Assembly: GCA_040360365.1 (NCBI GenBank)
Contig: CP136412.1
Reading direction: 5' to 3' (one strand)
Source of the DNA: Arcanobacterium_A hippocoleae_A
GTDB taxonomy: Bacteria; Actinomycetota; Actinomycetes; Actinomycetales; Actinomycetaceae
Length of the DNA stretch: 64,000 nucleotides
A model generated the notes under the pieces. It made no database searches, was not told the origin of the DNA, and saw only the letters and a program-made list of their open reading frames with translations. The translations under genes and the position numbers were made by a program. This document shows positions 29,305-40,438 of this stretch, in pieces. Each line of letters begins with the position of its first letter. Positions within the stretch are counted from its first letter, which is position 1.

Positions 29305-32300
29305 TCACTTCGCCAGCCCTGAACGCCGAACTACGTTCCGAAGCACCGCATCAATCTGCGCACCCTGACGTAAAATCCCAAGTTCAGCACGTAAATCTGC
29401 TATTAACTGGGATTCGCTGCGGGGAATCCGATCGCTTGCAATCCAGGCAAGCACATCATCAAGCTGATCATCGGTATATGCCGACAACTGCAAACCTGGG
29501 GTGAATATTGGACGCATCGTCCGCTCATGGGCAGCTTCCGATGTTCCCGGCCGATCCGGTGTTCCTTCCGGTGAATTTACTGCCGGAAGCGAGCTGTGAA
29601 AACCGTTATCTCCAACGTGCGCACTGTTCTGCGAATTTCGGGAAAGCGGCTCTTCAACCCAATATTCACCGTCAAGAATTGGCGGAACCAAATTTGTTTC
29701 ACTTGCCGCACCATGCAGCGCCCGAAGCTTTTCCGCAATTTCTGCAGCTTGCCCTGCAGGATCAATAAAAAGCGAAGTAGATAAGGTTTGATACACGATC
29801 CATCCGCGCTCAGCCACAGCCGTCGGGAAGAAACGGTCACGCCGCCGCAGCGATTCTTCTTTCACGTATTCCGCGTCATCAATCAGCACTGCCAGCTCCC
29901 AATCCGGATTTACGCCAGCTTTCCCCACCACTAGCGGAAGTTTGCGTGAACCGGCAAAGCCATAATTATACCCAACCGCAAAACCCTGCTCACGCAGACG
30001 CTCCCCAAGGTCGGCAAGCAGCGGATTATCGGTATAAGTTTCCACATTCGAAGCGTTATTCACAGAATTTCCGGCAGCCGAAATCACCTGTGCCAGGAGC
30101 TTCGGCCCAGGAGTTACCACACGCGCAATATCAATTTCACCAACTCCCAGCGAAGAAACCACTGTCATCGATTTACGCGCAGCTTCAAGCGAATCCACTA
30201 AATCGAGGAATCCCCGCGATTCCTGCAGCTGCCCGAAAGAATGCAGTACCCGCCCATGCACTGTTTTCCCAAAACCTGGCGAAAGAATCACATGATCGCG
30301 GCGCAAACCGTAAGCCTGCGAAATATTCGCAACCACAAAAGGCTCCACCGTATTTTGTTTCATGAACCGTTCCAGAATCACTGAAGACGCTTTCGCATTA
30401 TGCAGCGCTTTTCGAATCTGACGTGCATGTAAATCAGAAATCGTGATTACAGCTAACGAATCCGGATTCCGGTCAAGAGCATAATTCAAAATCACATCGA
30501 CAACAGCGTCCACTTCTGCCTGCGGTGCTTCAATCGCTCCATCACCTCTTGCGGAAGGAACCCCGCGTCCGTCAACTACAATCAATTGTGCAGCATTCTT
30601 CTGCGGACAAGCCGGAATTGGTGCAAATACGTCTTCATATCCGTGTGCAATTAGCGCCCGCGAAGAAATTTCGTCATGCTGCGCACGTAAAGTCGGCAAT
30701 TCGAGCACAGGAAAAATTTCTGCAAAACTTTGAAAAGCGCCGGCAGATCCCAACTCGGCAAACTCGATATTCCCGGATACAGCAAAATCTGGATTCTTCA
30801 CCGCCGCAGTTTTATCATCCCCCGATTCTCCCGCCTCCGCAGCAGTTTTCACCGTATTTTCCGATAAACTTCGCTGCGGATTACCGTCGGAAGAATCCGA
30901 AACCTCACCAATTTTCCGGATCTTATTGCGAGACGCGAGTCTTTCACCAGTATTCACAATCTCATTCCGACGGCGATCCCCCGCAATAACCAGCTGGCGT
31001 CCGCGCAAAAGCGTCGAAATAACTGCCGCAAGCTCAGTACGTTCCGTAGTATCACAAAGCACAAGATCAACCCAACGCATTTGCGGAATATAATCCAACG
31101 CCAAAATCGGCGGCACAATCCAGATTGGCCGTGCAAGCTGCACCAGCCGCGGATAGGTTGCAATCACATCACGGAGCACCCCAACCCCGTACTTTGCAAG
31201 CAGCTGATCCAGCCGAAGTGTTTCATTCCGATGTGCTCGCGCATATGTTCGCATATTGTTGATTGCCGCAAGCTGTACCGGGCCGGCAAGTGAGTTTACA
31301 TGATTCTCGTCAAGGGTTCGGAACTGTGCAAGCAGTGCGGAAATATCCCGCGGCCCAAGCGCAGCAAGCAACTTCGATTTCCGTAAAAGCTGTTCAAATA
31401 CTGAGGAAGTAAAGGCAAGAGAAAACTCTGCTTCAATTGCTTCCCGCGCAACACCGCGGACACGTAAATCTTCTCCAAAGCTCTCAATGCCGAGAAGCCG
31501 AATCTTTTCCAACATCAAATTCCGCTCTGGAAGTGTTTCCATATGCGGCGCATCTGCAATAAGTGCGGCAGTTAAAACATTAATTTGTTCAAAACTCAGC
31601 GCAAAATAATCATGCGCACCGACTTCTGCTGCGAGCGCGGAAAGCTCCGCTGTGAGCAGCTTGCGGCTATCATGAATCTGTGTCATACCGCTGGGAAGAG
31701 TCGGCCATCCGGCATCTTTCGTATACCGCTTCCAGATTTCCCGCTGTTCCTCCACTTTCACAAGTTCACTGTGTACATCTGACGGCACAGCGCCGGGGCG
31801 GAGCATGTCTGTAAGATCTCGACGGTACATGCGTTTCTCAGAATGGCTTAAATTGAATCCGTTTTTTGCCCGCCATTCTTTCGTTGCCGTAACAGCAATC
31901 AGGTTTACAGCCGAAGTTTCAAAAATCTGCGGCAGGAAATAATCTAAACTGTGCGAAATTCCTTCAAACATCTCGATTTGCTCGAACCATTGCGCAGGAG
32001 TCTGCGCTTGATACAAACCGGTCTCACCGGCAGCACGGGCTGCCTGCGAACGAACCGCCGGCAAAATAGTTTCATGGATCCGGCGTGCACGTTCAATCGC
32101 TCCGGCTGCAGCTTCGTGATCGGTAATCTTACAATTAGCCCAGGCAGAGATTTCCGTTTCCCGATCAAAAATTCCAAGTTCTGCACCTCGGTGCAAATCA
32201 GCAATAACTTCGTCTTTTCCCGCCGCCTTAATCGCAGCGAGCGCTGCAGAGCGAAAACGAATCCGAGTGCGCGGCGCCTGATCAGAAGCCGTAAGATGCG

Positions 32301-34245
32301 CCAGCTTCACAAGTAAATCAGATACGCTTACACCCCAATCGGGATTAACTGTATGCAATTCCGCAACAAAGTTTGTTAACTGCCGGCGCGTCCGGGAAAG
32401 TTCTTCCCGCTGCTCTGCAACAACTTCTGCATTCACTTCCGGCTTCGGCAAACGCAATCCGGTCCGAATCCGCTGCGGCACACTTTCCATATCGGAAAAA
32501 TCAAGCACCATATCCCCAAGACCAATATTTTCCAGCTCAGTTTTCACAGCAGCAGCTGAAGATCCTCTTGATGGAATAAAAATCAGCGACTTTCCGGACG
32601 CGGCAGCATCTGCCATAATCGAAGCCAAAGTTTCAGTCCGCCGGCTTCCCGCAGGCGCATCAATCACAATCGAACGCCCGGAAGCCACTGCTTCGACCAC
32701 ATCGAGCTCGGCGGGATCTAAATCTCCGGCGCCGCGTTCTACTTCTGGAAGCCGATCAGCTTTCATCCCAGGAGGAATTGGCGCACCCGTAATCTTCCGC
32801 AGCTTTTGATCCCCGGCAAGCGCAGCCGCAATCCCAGAATTTTTAATATACGGTTCCATCGCTTCAAGATCAGAAAGCATCACTTTCGAGGGGTGTGAAA
32901 GCAACCGATAATATTTTGATTTTCAAGCTTGAATCCCGGCAGGAATGCACGGGCTAATGCAGCAAGCTGCGCTAACGGTTCATCGATACCTGCAGAACGC
33001 TGCGCGATTTCACGCAGTTTCGCTACACGTTCCGGATCAATCCCGCCCAAACGCAGAGCGTGAATAACTTCCGGATTAATCGCGGCCTGCGTGGAGAGTT
33101 TCAGCTTTGCATCGCCATCAGGGAGAAATTCAACCCGAATCCCGCGCAGCATTGCCGGTACCGTTCGTTCTGTTGCTGTACGAATTGGAGTTTTGTTTTG
33201 CGGTTCGATTTTAGCTGCAGATTGCGAATTTAACTTCTGAAGATTTTCCGCTTCCTGATTAGCAGGCACAGTTTCAGATTCCGCAGCCGGATATTCCTTA
33301 TCAATATCGTTCGGCTGTGTCTGCCCGTCTGCAGTTTCCGCAGCGGGTGCGGCGGTTCCGACTGTTGATTTTTCAGCTAATTTTTTATCTGCAAAATCCG
33401 CTGCAGACGAATCTGCAGCATTGATTACAGTATCCTGCTTCTGCTGCGCACTTTCGGCACCGGCACCGCTAACACCTTGCTGAAACTGCGGAAAATCCAG
33501 ACGCAGTTCACCAGTTGCATCATAAGTTTCACCCGTCCATTCCGGGATTTCCTGCGGATCTAACTGCGGGAGTTCGGTCCAGCTAAGACGGCCGGCAGCA
33601 AGCGAAATTGGAGCAAATCCATGTTCTTCCGCAATATTGCGGGTAAGTTCACGTAACTGTGCGAGCTTTTCTTTAGCGCGCGCATAAGCTTTCGGTTCAC
33701 GAATCAAAGAACTTAAACGGGTTTCCATATGGGCATAGAACTGTGCTGCACCAGTTGGATGGGCGCGTGTAATATCGATTTGCCCAAAATATCTTGCGGT
33801 AGTTTTCGCCGCAGCCTCCGCAGCGGTTTGCTCCTGCAATGCCTGAACCCATGCGGTATAAGCTGCAGCGGCAAGCTCCTCCTGGTTTTGTTCCGGCGTT
33901 TTCTGTTTAACAGAACTCTGCCCAGGAGTCCGCACCGGTTTTTCGCTTTTTCCGTCGCGATTTTTTCTTCGCTGCCGTTTTCAACCCGCATATTTTCCGA
34001 GTTTCGCGCTTTCCCGGTTTCACTGCTCATATCACTGCCACCGGATTGCGCAGCTGTATCGCGGATATTTTTGTTTGCTGTACTGCTGCTTTGATTCAGA
34101 TCTGCAAACTGTTTCACCGTGCTCCCGGATTCATTATCACGAATATTTTCACCCGAATTCTGCACGGCAGTTTGGACCGCAGCTGCCGAGGTGTTTTCTG
34201 CCGGCTGCGTTTGCTTATTTTTTTACGACGGAATAAAGGACTCAC
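29305..34245 (-). CDS. Giant degenerate SF1-helicase-like protein with C-terminal nuclease-fold region (three apparent undercalls)
   Basis: With one base added near 34220, 33945 and 32893 this is one reading frame of 4944 nt, 1647 residues, instead of three separate ORFs. The 32893 junction restores NIIGCFSHPSKVMLSDLE, which is continuous family sequence. N-terminal 450 residues: helical, with a low-complexity Ala/Glu insert. ATPase region from about residue 500: Walker A is degenerate (APAGSRRTET where active members have GxGKT), the Walker B position reads LVLCDTTE, and the later GDxxQ-like motif is GDRRR. C-terminal part: a Vsr/DUF559-like nuclease-fold segment with DNPLLADLGERLREQGFAV, VGKAGVNPDWELAVLIDD and RDRFFPTAVAERGWIV. 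Start GTG 34245 with SD GGAT. Probably an inactive helicase retained for DNA binding or structure. Confidence 0.75.
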
Positions 34246-34398
34246 GCATATTATCCTACCCAGAAAATATGCTGAGACGGCAGAAGCAGCGGCTGGTGCG
34301 CTTTCTTAGTCCGCGAAACTGTGAGCACGCACCTTGCAGGCGGGATGATTTTCCCGTACAGCATAATTTTTTCGATTTTCTGAAAGTAACCCCGGCGT

Positions 34399-35430
34399 CT
34401 AATCATGGCTTTCACATTTCAAACCTGCCTTAAATTTTGCAAATTTACGCATCGCAATAATTCCGTCGGCAATGAGAAAAATCAGCGCGCACCAAACAAT
34501 TCCGGTACCAATCCAACGCTCTGCCGGCATCACTTCCCCAAGAATCACCACCCCAATTAACAGCTGCAGAATCGGGGTAATATATTGGATAAAACCGAGC
34601 GCACCAAGCGGAAGATTCTGCGAGGCTTTCGCAAAAAGCAGCAGCGGAATTGCCGTCAGAATTCCAGCGCCGATGAGTAAAAGCATGATTCGGATGATTT
34701 GTGTCCCGTCGTTATTTTCGATACCGGTAATAGCGATTTTTTGTACGTCGCTTTGTTTCCGAACCAGCAGATAACCAAGATAACCCAAAAGAAATGGGAG
34801 AATAGCCGCGTTTTCTACCACCATTCCCGCAAGCGGCGGTACTTGACGCGAAATTTTCTTTTTCACAAGCGCATAGAAGCCAAAACTAAAAGCGAGCACA
34901 AATGAAATCCATGGGAGTGTCCCCATCGCGAAAAGCAGATAACTCACTGCTGCAATCCCGCATCCCAACGCAGCTTTTTGCAGCACAGTGAGCCGCTCAC
35001 GCAAAAGCAGCATGCCAAGAAACACCGTCACCAGCGGGTTGATGAAATAACCGAGCGCAGCGTCTGTAGTGTGCCCTGTTTGGACTGAATACACGTATAC
35101 AGTCCAATTAATAATTATTAATACTCCCGCGAGTGCAAGCCGGATAAGGATTGCCCAATTCCGAATTAGCGGAATAACGGATTTAAGATTGCGCATTGCC
35201 GCCAGCACAATCACACAAGTCAGAAATGACCAGAACGAGCGGTGCACAATCACTTCAAGGGAACCAATATCTTTGAGAAACACAAAATAGAGCGGGAAGA
35301 ATCCCCAGAGCAAATAGGTAGAAATCCCGATAAGCCACGGAGCAGCGCTCGAATTATTTCCGACGGCGCCGGATTTAAATCTGGTTTCAGTTTCTGCGAC
35401 GGAACCGGCTCCTGCAATATCTTTCCTCAT
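34399..35430 (-). CDS. rarD: RarD protein, EamA/DMT transporter family
   Basis: Ten-helix inner-membrane transporter of the drug/metabolite superfamily. It matches RarD end to end over 343 residues: IGISTYLLWGFFPLYFVFL, the EVIVHRSFWSFLTC segment, VQTGHTTDAALGYFINPLVTVFLGML, and FIQYITPILQLLIGVVILGE in the last third. The substrate is not known for this family. ATG 35430; the N-terminal about 30 residues are a charged extension. Intact frame. Confidence 0.92.
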   Translation of the reverse strand: MRKDIAGAGSVAETETRFKSGAVGNNSSAAPWLIGISTYLLWGFFPLYFVFLKDIGSLEVIVHRSFWSFLTCVIVLAAMRNLKSVIPLIRNWAILIRLALAGVLIIINWTVYVYSVQTGHTTDAALGYFINPLVTVFLGMLLLRERLTVLQKAALGCGIAAVSYLLFAMGTLPWISFVLAFSFGFYALVKKKISRQVPPLAGMVVENAAILPFLLGYLGYLLVRKQSDVQKIAITGIENNDGTQIIRIMLLLIGAGILTAIPLLLFAKASQNLPLGALGFIQYITPILQLLIGVVILGEVMPAERWIGTGIVWCALIFLIADGIIAMRKFAKFKAGLKCESHD

Positions 35431-35907
35431 CCCGATACAACTCTCATTCCCGTATTTATACCGTTAACTTCGACTTTGCCAAGAGTGCTTTGCGTCTGAC
35501 GACGTGTTTCATTACCAGCTTTCCCGCACCCGCAAATCGATTATTTCAATAATTAATTCACTGCCTAGTTTCCCGCAGCAAGCACTATTAATGCATTTTT
35601 GGAAAAATATTGTTTTCGAATATACAAAGCACGGAGTTGATTTTTTTATCTGACTTATTTGCAAAAAACAGCGGATATCCAGAAATCTGTGAACTTCTGT
35701 GTTGTACTTCTGCAAACTTCTGTGAACTTCTGTAAACTTTCGCAAACACCGCATATCGAATGCTCTTCCGCACCGGCATGAGGTGAAGCATTCCGCGATG
35801 AAAACAAATCAAACAGCAGAATATCGGTAAAATCCAAAACCAGGAACACCGTGCCGCTTCTTCCAGTTTGCTACAAGTGTTCAGATTCTTCCGGTTCAGC
35901 ATAACAG

Positions 35908-35980
35908 TGCCCCCGAGAGGAATCGAACCTCCGACACCGGCTTTAGGAGAGCCGTGCTCTATCCACTGAGCTACGAGGGC
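35908..35980 (-). tRNA. tRNA-Arg (anticodon CCT)
   Basis: Seventy-three-nucleotide cloverleaf on the minus strand: acceptor GCCCTCG / CGGGGGC with one G-U pair, D-arm AGCTCAGTGGATAGAGC, anticodon stem CGGCT/AGCCG around loop CTCCTAA (anticodon CCT, codon AGG), T-arm GGAGGTTCGATTCCTCT, discriminator A. The 3' CCA is not encoded. Upstream to 36528 I see no gene; downstream to rarD only the short repeats at 35690-35745. Confidence 0.97.
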
Positions 35981-36528
35981 AAGTACACCGCGATGAGAAT
36001 TCCGGCGGCAATAAAACATCAGCACACGGGGGCGCAGCTTCAAAGCTAACACCGCTGCAACGCCGCTGCCGGAAATACACAACGAAACAATGCTCTACCA
36101 CTTTAACGCAAACAGGCGCATTCACGCGAACTATTCGCATATCCTTCGCCGGCTTTTTATGCAAAACGGTGAATTCAAAATAAGCGCTGCTGCCGGAAAG
36201 TATTTCGTCTCCGAAAAATATCGCTCGCCAAATATATTTAATTACACCCAACGCGCCTAATCTGCCCGAGATATCTGCCGCATATATCTGCCTCGCCTGA
36301 TCTGCCTAAACACATCAAATCTAATCAAATCCAAGAAATTTGCAGAACTATCACAATGTTATAGTTCCGTTAGAGTAGATGTTACAGCTGCCGAAACACC
36401 AAACCGAAAAGCCCGCACTTTCCGCTAAATCACGCACTTTAACCCGCCGCAGCCGCACACTCACACTCACACTCACTGCAGCAAACCCGTATTCACATTC
36501 ACGCTCACACCCGCACCGCAAATACGCA

Positions 36529-37450
36529 TCACCACTGATTCAAATATTGCGGCGCCACATCGTCGTGTTCGCGTACACGTTTCGGCACAAGAAATACCGG
36601 GCATTGCGCCAATTCAATCACTGCCTGCGAAGTAGAACCGAGAAGCATCCCGATAAAACCGCCGCGCCCGCGCGTACCAAGCACTAATAAATCAACTTCT
36701 TTCGAAACTTCCGCCAACATATTAACCGGATTTCCTTGAGTTAAATTAATCGTAACTTTTACTTCGCGCCCTTCATTAACCTCGGCAATCTGACTCTGAA
36801 TTCCAGCATATACATCGTCATAAAACTCTTTTGAAAGCGTAAACTGCGGCACCCAACTTACTGCATCCACATTTACCGTACTTACCACCAACAATTCCGC
36901 GTTCCAGCGATCTGCCTCCCAGAATGCTCGTTGGAGCGCCATCTTCGCAGCCTCAGAACCATCTATTCCAACCGCAATTTTTTCACCGGCAAATGCTCTG
37001 CCAGCACATCTGCACCAACAACCACAGTCGGACAGCAGGCATGAGCCGGAAGCGTAGTTGTAACAGTACGAAGAATCCGATCAGAAATAGTGCCTTTTCG
37101 ATTCACTCTCCCGCCAACTGCAATCAGTGCGACTTTCTTCGAAAGCTCCGCCAACTCCTCAGTGGCGTCACCCTCAATAATCCGCGAAGTTACCTCCACG
37201 CCGCGGCCAGAATACTTTTCGGTCAGGTCAGAAATCATTGCAGCTGCAGAGTCACGGAGAAGTTCCCCTCATGCGAGACGTCCGGTGCCCCAATCGGAAA
37301 ATTATGCGCCGCATAATAGGGAAGTTCATACACGCAGACAAGGCACAGCTTCGCATTGCGCTTTACTGCCTGCTCAAATCCCCATTCTATCGCCGCCAGC
37401 GAAGGCTTGGATCCGTCTACACCCACTACAATTACATTTTCGTGTTTCAC
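36529..37450 (-). CDS. Tandem universal stress protein (two apparent undercalls)
   Basis: Two UspA domains in one 307-residue protein, as is common in actinobacteria. Domain 1: VIVVGVDGSKPSLAAIEWGF to VGGRVNRKGTISDRILRTVTTTLPAHACCPTVVV. Domain 2: IAVGIDGSEAAKMALQRAFWEA to LVLGTRGRGGFIGMLLGSTSQAVIELAQCPVFLV. Domain 2 keeps the ATP-binding pattern G-x2-G-x9-G-(S/T) (GTRGRGGF...GS); domain 1 has a variant (GGRVNRKG...). One base each is needed near 37263 and 36978. Start GTG 37450, set by the strong SD AAGGAGG at 5 nt. Cytoplasmic; regulation not visible. Confidence 0.9.
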
Positions 37451-37739
37451 ATTGACCTCCTTGTACATGCCGTTAACAGTTTAACGACGGCTGTGCAATC
37501 CGAACTTTTCGCAAATTTACTTCACAGTAAAATCGCAAATATATTTTCAATTCGGAAAATGAAACTTTCAGTAAATTTTCCCACAGCTTTAATTTGTGAC
37601 ACCAGTTACAGAATAATATTTAAACAGCGGAATACGCAAAACCACCTGCACGCAAGCAGCAGTAAAAACAACGGACTTGCTTCACTAACAGGGAAAACGG
37701 CTATTTTCACGCAACTGCCGGTATTAACATGTTTTCACT

Positions 37740-38060
37740 GCGCAACCAGCGGCGGGAAGCAGAAAATTCTACGTAAGTAGTGGCAAGAAGTGAAAAAGTT
37801 ACGTAAGTGACGGCGGGAAGTAAAAACTTTACGTAACTGGCGGCAAGAACTTAATTTCGTTACGTAAGTAGTGGCAAGAACTTCGGCTGCGATTATTACC
37901 GTCGGAAGCGATTTCGTTTGTGCAGGTCACAGGCTCACAATAACGACGGCTCTCCCGTCGTTAATCAAAATTGCTTATTTTGCCACCAGCTACGTTAAAA
38001 AATACCCATTCCGCCACCAGCTACGTAAACTCACGCACATTTCACCGCAGTTACGTCAAT
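37740..38060 (+). repeat. Dispersed non-coding element, copy D (best array module)
   Basis: Four left-arm units at a period of about 30 bp (CTACGTAAGTAGTGGCAAG, TTACGTAAGTGACGGCGGG, TTACGTAACTGGCGGCAAG, TTACGTAAGTAGTGGCAAG) from about 37770 to 37885. Then the core with TTGTGCAGGTCACAGGCTC and the small hairpin AACGACGG-CTCT-CCCGTCGTT, then three inverted right-arm units (GCCACCAGCTACGTTAAA, GCCACCAGCTACGTAAAC, CACCGCAGTTACGTC). Left and right arms are reverse complements, so the whole element could fold as one long stem. The rest of the gap 37451-37740 and 38061-38210 holds nothing I recognise. Confidence 0.85.
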
Positions 38061-38210
38061 CCGAATCAATCCGCCGTCAACCGCACAATCCCGCAAGGCA
38101 AAACATCCGCAAAGTTGAACTAAACACCAAAACGAATCTAATGATTTCCGCTAAATCAGCACAATCCGCACCGCACCACCAGTAAGGCGCAGCAATAAGA
38201 ACGAAATAAA

Positions 38211-38239
38211 AGAGGATGGCCCTATGCGAGCCATCCTCT
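38211..38239 (-). terminator. Intrinsic terminator of the NlpC/P60 gene
   Basis: Perfect 10-bp stem AGAGGATGGC / GCCATCCTCT with a 9-nt loop, followed on the minus strand by TTTATTTC. It is 36 bp past the gene's stop. Confidence 0.85.
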
Positions 38240-38275
38240 CAAACATAAATTATGCAGAAAAATTAATCTGCGTAA

Positions 38276-39024
38276 TTACGGAACCCGAATAAACGTTGGT
38301 TTTCCATACAATGGAGTTTCACGGGTACCGGCAGATGTGGTCTGAGCCGCAATATGCATCCCATTGCCGGTATAAATTCCAACATGCCCCGGCCACCAAA
38401 CAATATCGCCTGGCTGTGCCTGCGAAGCCGGCACACGCACGCCTGCTGCAGCCTGACCAGAACTTGTGCGCGGAAGTGCGACACCAGCATTGGCATAAAC
38501 ATAGCCAACAAAACCAGAGCAATCCCAACCAGCAGGAGTTGTCCCCCATAAACATACCGCGTACCAGCAAATTGGCGGGCAAAAGCTACAACCGCTGCTC
38601 CCCGCCCAGATGCAGGAACATTTGAATACGCTGCAACCTGCTTTTTCGGAGCCGCCGCCGTATTTGCGGCAACATCACTGCGTCTGCGATTTTCGGTACG
38701 TGCAGCTGGAGCAGCCGCCGTTTCAGCTGCTTTCGCTTCAACTTCCACCTGCGAAAAATCCCAGCCGGAACTTGCCTGCACACCAGTCTCAATCTCAACG
38801 GCAGGAGCTTCAAATACGGACTGTTCTGTTTCAAGTGAAACAGTAGCTGCCACTGCCTTTTCCGGCACATTTGCCTCAGCCTTTGCAGTTTCCGGAGCAG
38901 CAAACGCTATCGGAGAAGCGAACCCTACAAACGTACCCGCAATAGCTGCAGTAGCAAGCCCTTTCACGCCGTTACGCGATGCAAAGCTATTTAGCACTTC
39001 AACCTTTAGGTGACGACCTGCCAT
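38276..39024 (-). CDS. Secreted NlpC/P60 peptidoglycan hydrolase
   Basis: Cuts the D-Glu/meso-DAP (or equivalent) bond in peptide stems of the cell wall. Signal peptide in the first about 44 residues, with hydrophobic core LATAAIAGTFVGFASPIAFA and cleavage after AFA-AP; then an Ala/Glu-rich linker of about 90 residues and a C-terminal NlpC/P60 domain. The domain is seen only after adding one G at about 38545: FAGTRYVYGGTTPAGWDCSG (catalytic Cys), LPRTSSGQ, PGDIVWWPGHVGIYTG (catalytic His) and HIAAQT. Repaired length is 750 nt, 249 residues. ATG 39024 (MAGRHLK). The 39025-39338 gap shows no gene. Confidence 0.9.
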
Positions 39025-39338
39025 CAAAATACTCCAACGAATCTAAATACTCATTTACGAATCAAACGAGAATTTCCTTTTAAACTGGATTTATCATAAC
39101 AATGGAGCAACGAATTATCACAATAATATAACAATGGAATACATCACAGGTTTATAACATTTACATAACAGCAGTTCACAGCCGATTTCAGTATATTCAT
39201 CCGCACTCCAGCACATCACAAATATCTGCCGTGCACTATTACAGCGCTTACACCCAATCACAGCGCCTGCCGGTAAGACCCGAAATCAACACTGCAAAAT
39301 CGAAAATATACCTTTTCCGAAAACCGAAAAAGCACGTT

Positions 39339-40025
39339 TTACTTTACGAAAATTCTCGCCGCCACCGCAGTCGGCACAGCAAGTTTTTCTGTACCCACAT
39401 CTACGAACACGTCATCACCGGAAATCTCCCGCACAATCACTTCCGCTCCCGGAAGCAATCCTGCAGCATCGAAAAGCGCAATCTGTTCTTCATCAAGCTG
39501 CAGCATTTCCGCAAAACGAACAACCCGAACAGTTTCTATTCCGCCTACAGGAATCTTTACTTCAGCAAGCGAGATTAGCCCCAATTCTTCCACTGAAGCA
39601 CTTTCCCGCTCTGAACTAGCCTGCACAGGAATCGGATTACCAAACGGGTCTGTTGCTGGAGAACCAACAGTCTCCGCCATGCGCGCGGCGACTTCATCCG
39701 AAATAGCATGCTCCCAACGGCATGCCTCAGCATGTATCTTCGCAAGCGGCATTTTCAGCACATCCATGAGAAAACACTCAGAAATACGGTGACGCCGCAT
39801 CACATCCACGGCACGCATCCGCCCTTGTGCCGTAAATTCAATATGGCGCCCATCGGGCATCACCAATAAGCCGTCACGCTCTAAACGCGCAACCGTCTCC
39901 GAAACGGTCGGGCCAGACTGCCCCAACCGCTCCACAATCCGCGCCCGTAATGCCGGCACTCCTTCTTCCTCAAGTTCAAATACCGTCTTCAAATACATCT
40001 CGGTAGTATCAATCAATTCACTCAT
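39339..40025 (-). CDS. DtxR/MntR-family metal-dependent repressor
   Basis: A 228-residue iron- or manganese-responsive transcription factor. N-terminal winged helix: MSELIDTTEMYLKTVFELEEEG, then RARIVERLGQSGPTVSETVARLERDGLL. Dimerisation and metal domain: DVMRRHRISECFLMDVL, CRWEHAISDEV (the Cys/His-Glu-His type ligands), with an SH3-like C-terminal domain ending VPTAVAARIFVK. The ATG at 40025 is set by AAAGGG at 8 nt and by the family's usual start; the frame runs open upstream to 40094. It likely controls metal uptake; no operator was identified and no metal transporter is in the window. Confidence 0.93.
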   Translation of the reverse strand: MSELIDTTEMYLKTVFELEEEGVPALRARIVERLGQSGPTVSETVARLERDGLLVMPDGRHIEFTAQGRMRAVDVMRRHRISECFLMDVLKMPLAKIHAEACRWEHAISDEVAARMAETVGSPATDPFGNPIPVQASSERESASVEELGLISLAEVKIPVGGIETVRVVRFAEMLQLDEEQIALFDAAGLLPGAEVIVREISGDDVFVDVGTEKLAVPTAVAARIFVK

Positions 40026-40260
40026 TGCCAACCCTTTCCGCAGAGACGTTTGCAGATATTCGAAAATACAGACTTGAAACCGCCAAAATACCAATCCGAA
40101 TAAAACACCAATCCAAAAGCAGGTGAAATATTCTAAGTTTCCACAATCACGAAATACATGTTCTTTAGATAATGGTAACTAAGCGCACTATAGATAGCAC
40201 GTACACAAATAAACGCACCAAATCCGTCACTTAAATCTCGTATTAGCGAATTAGAGCGCG

Positions 40261-40308
40261 AGTTCGGCTGGTTTTCTCCATCTGCACGAGGAGGAAACCA
40301 GCCGAACT
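40261..40308 (-). terminator. Terminator of the GH20 gene
   Basis: Perfect 14-bp stem AGTTCGGCTGGTTT / AAACCAGCCGAACT, 130 bp beyond the GH20 stop. The T-tract is weak on the minus strand. Confidence 0.75.
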
Positions 40309-40438
40309 ATTCCTTTCTGCAATTATTACGCTCAAAGCTGCACTAATTCGCAAATTCCGGAAAGTTTCTGCGTCGATAAAATAAACACTGGCACACTTCC
40401 AAAACCTACCGTTTAGCTAATTCACTGCGAAGCAGATC

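Noticed and set aside
29305..34245. Three separate genes (1199, 351 and 150 codons)
   Set aside because: Family sequence runs on across both internal junctions once one base is added at each; separate genes would lack sensible starts.
36460..36520. CACACTCACACTCAC run as a microsatellite locus
   Set aside because: Too short and irregular, with no gene context.
37740..38060. Possible CRISPR array because of regularly spaced repeats
   Set aside because: Units are imperfect, spacers are only about 10 bp and not unique, the two halves are inverted copies, and there are no cas genes.
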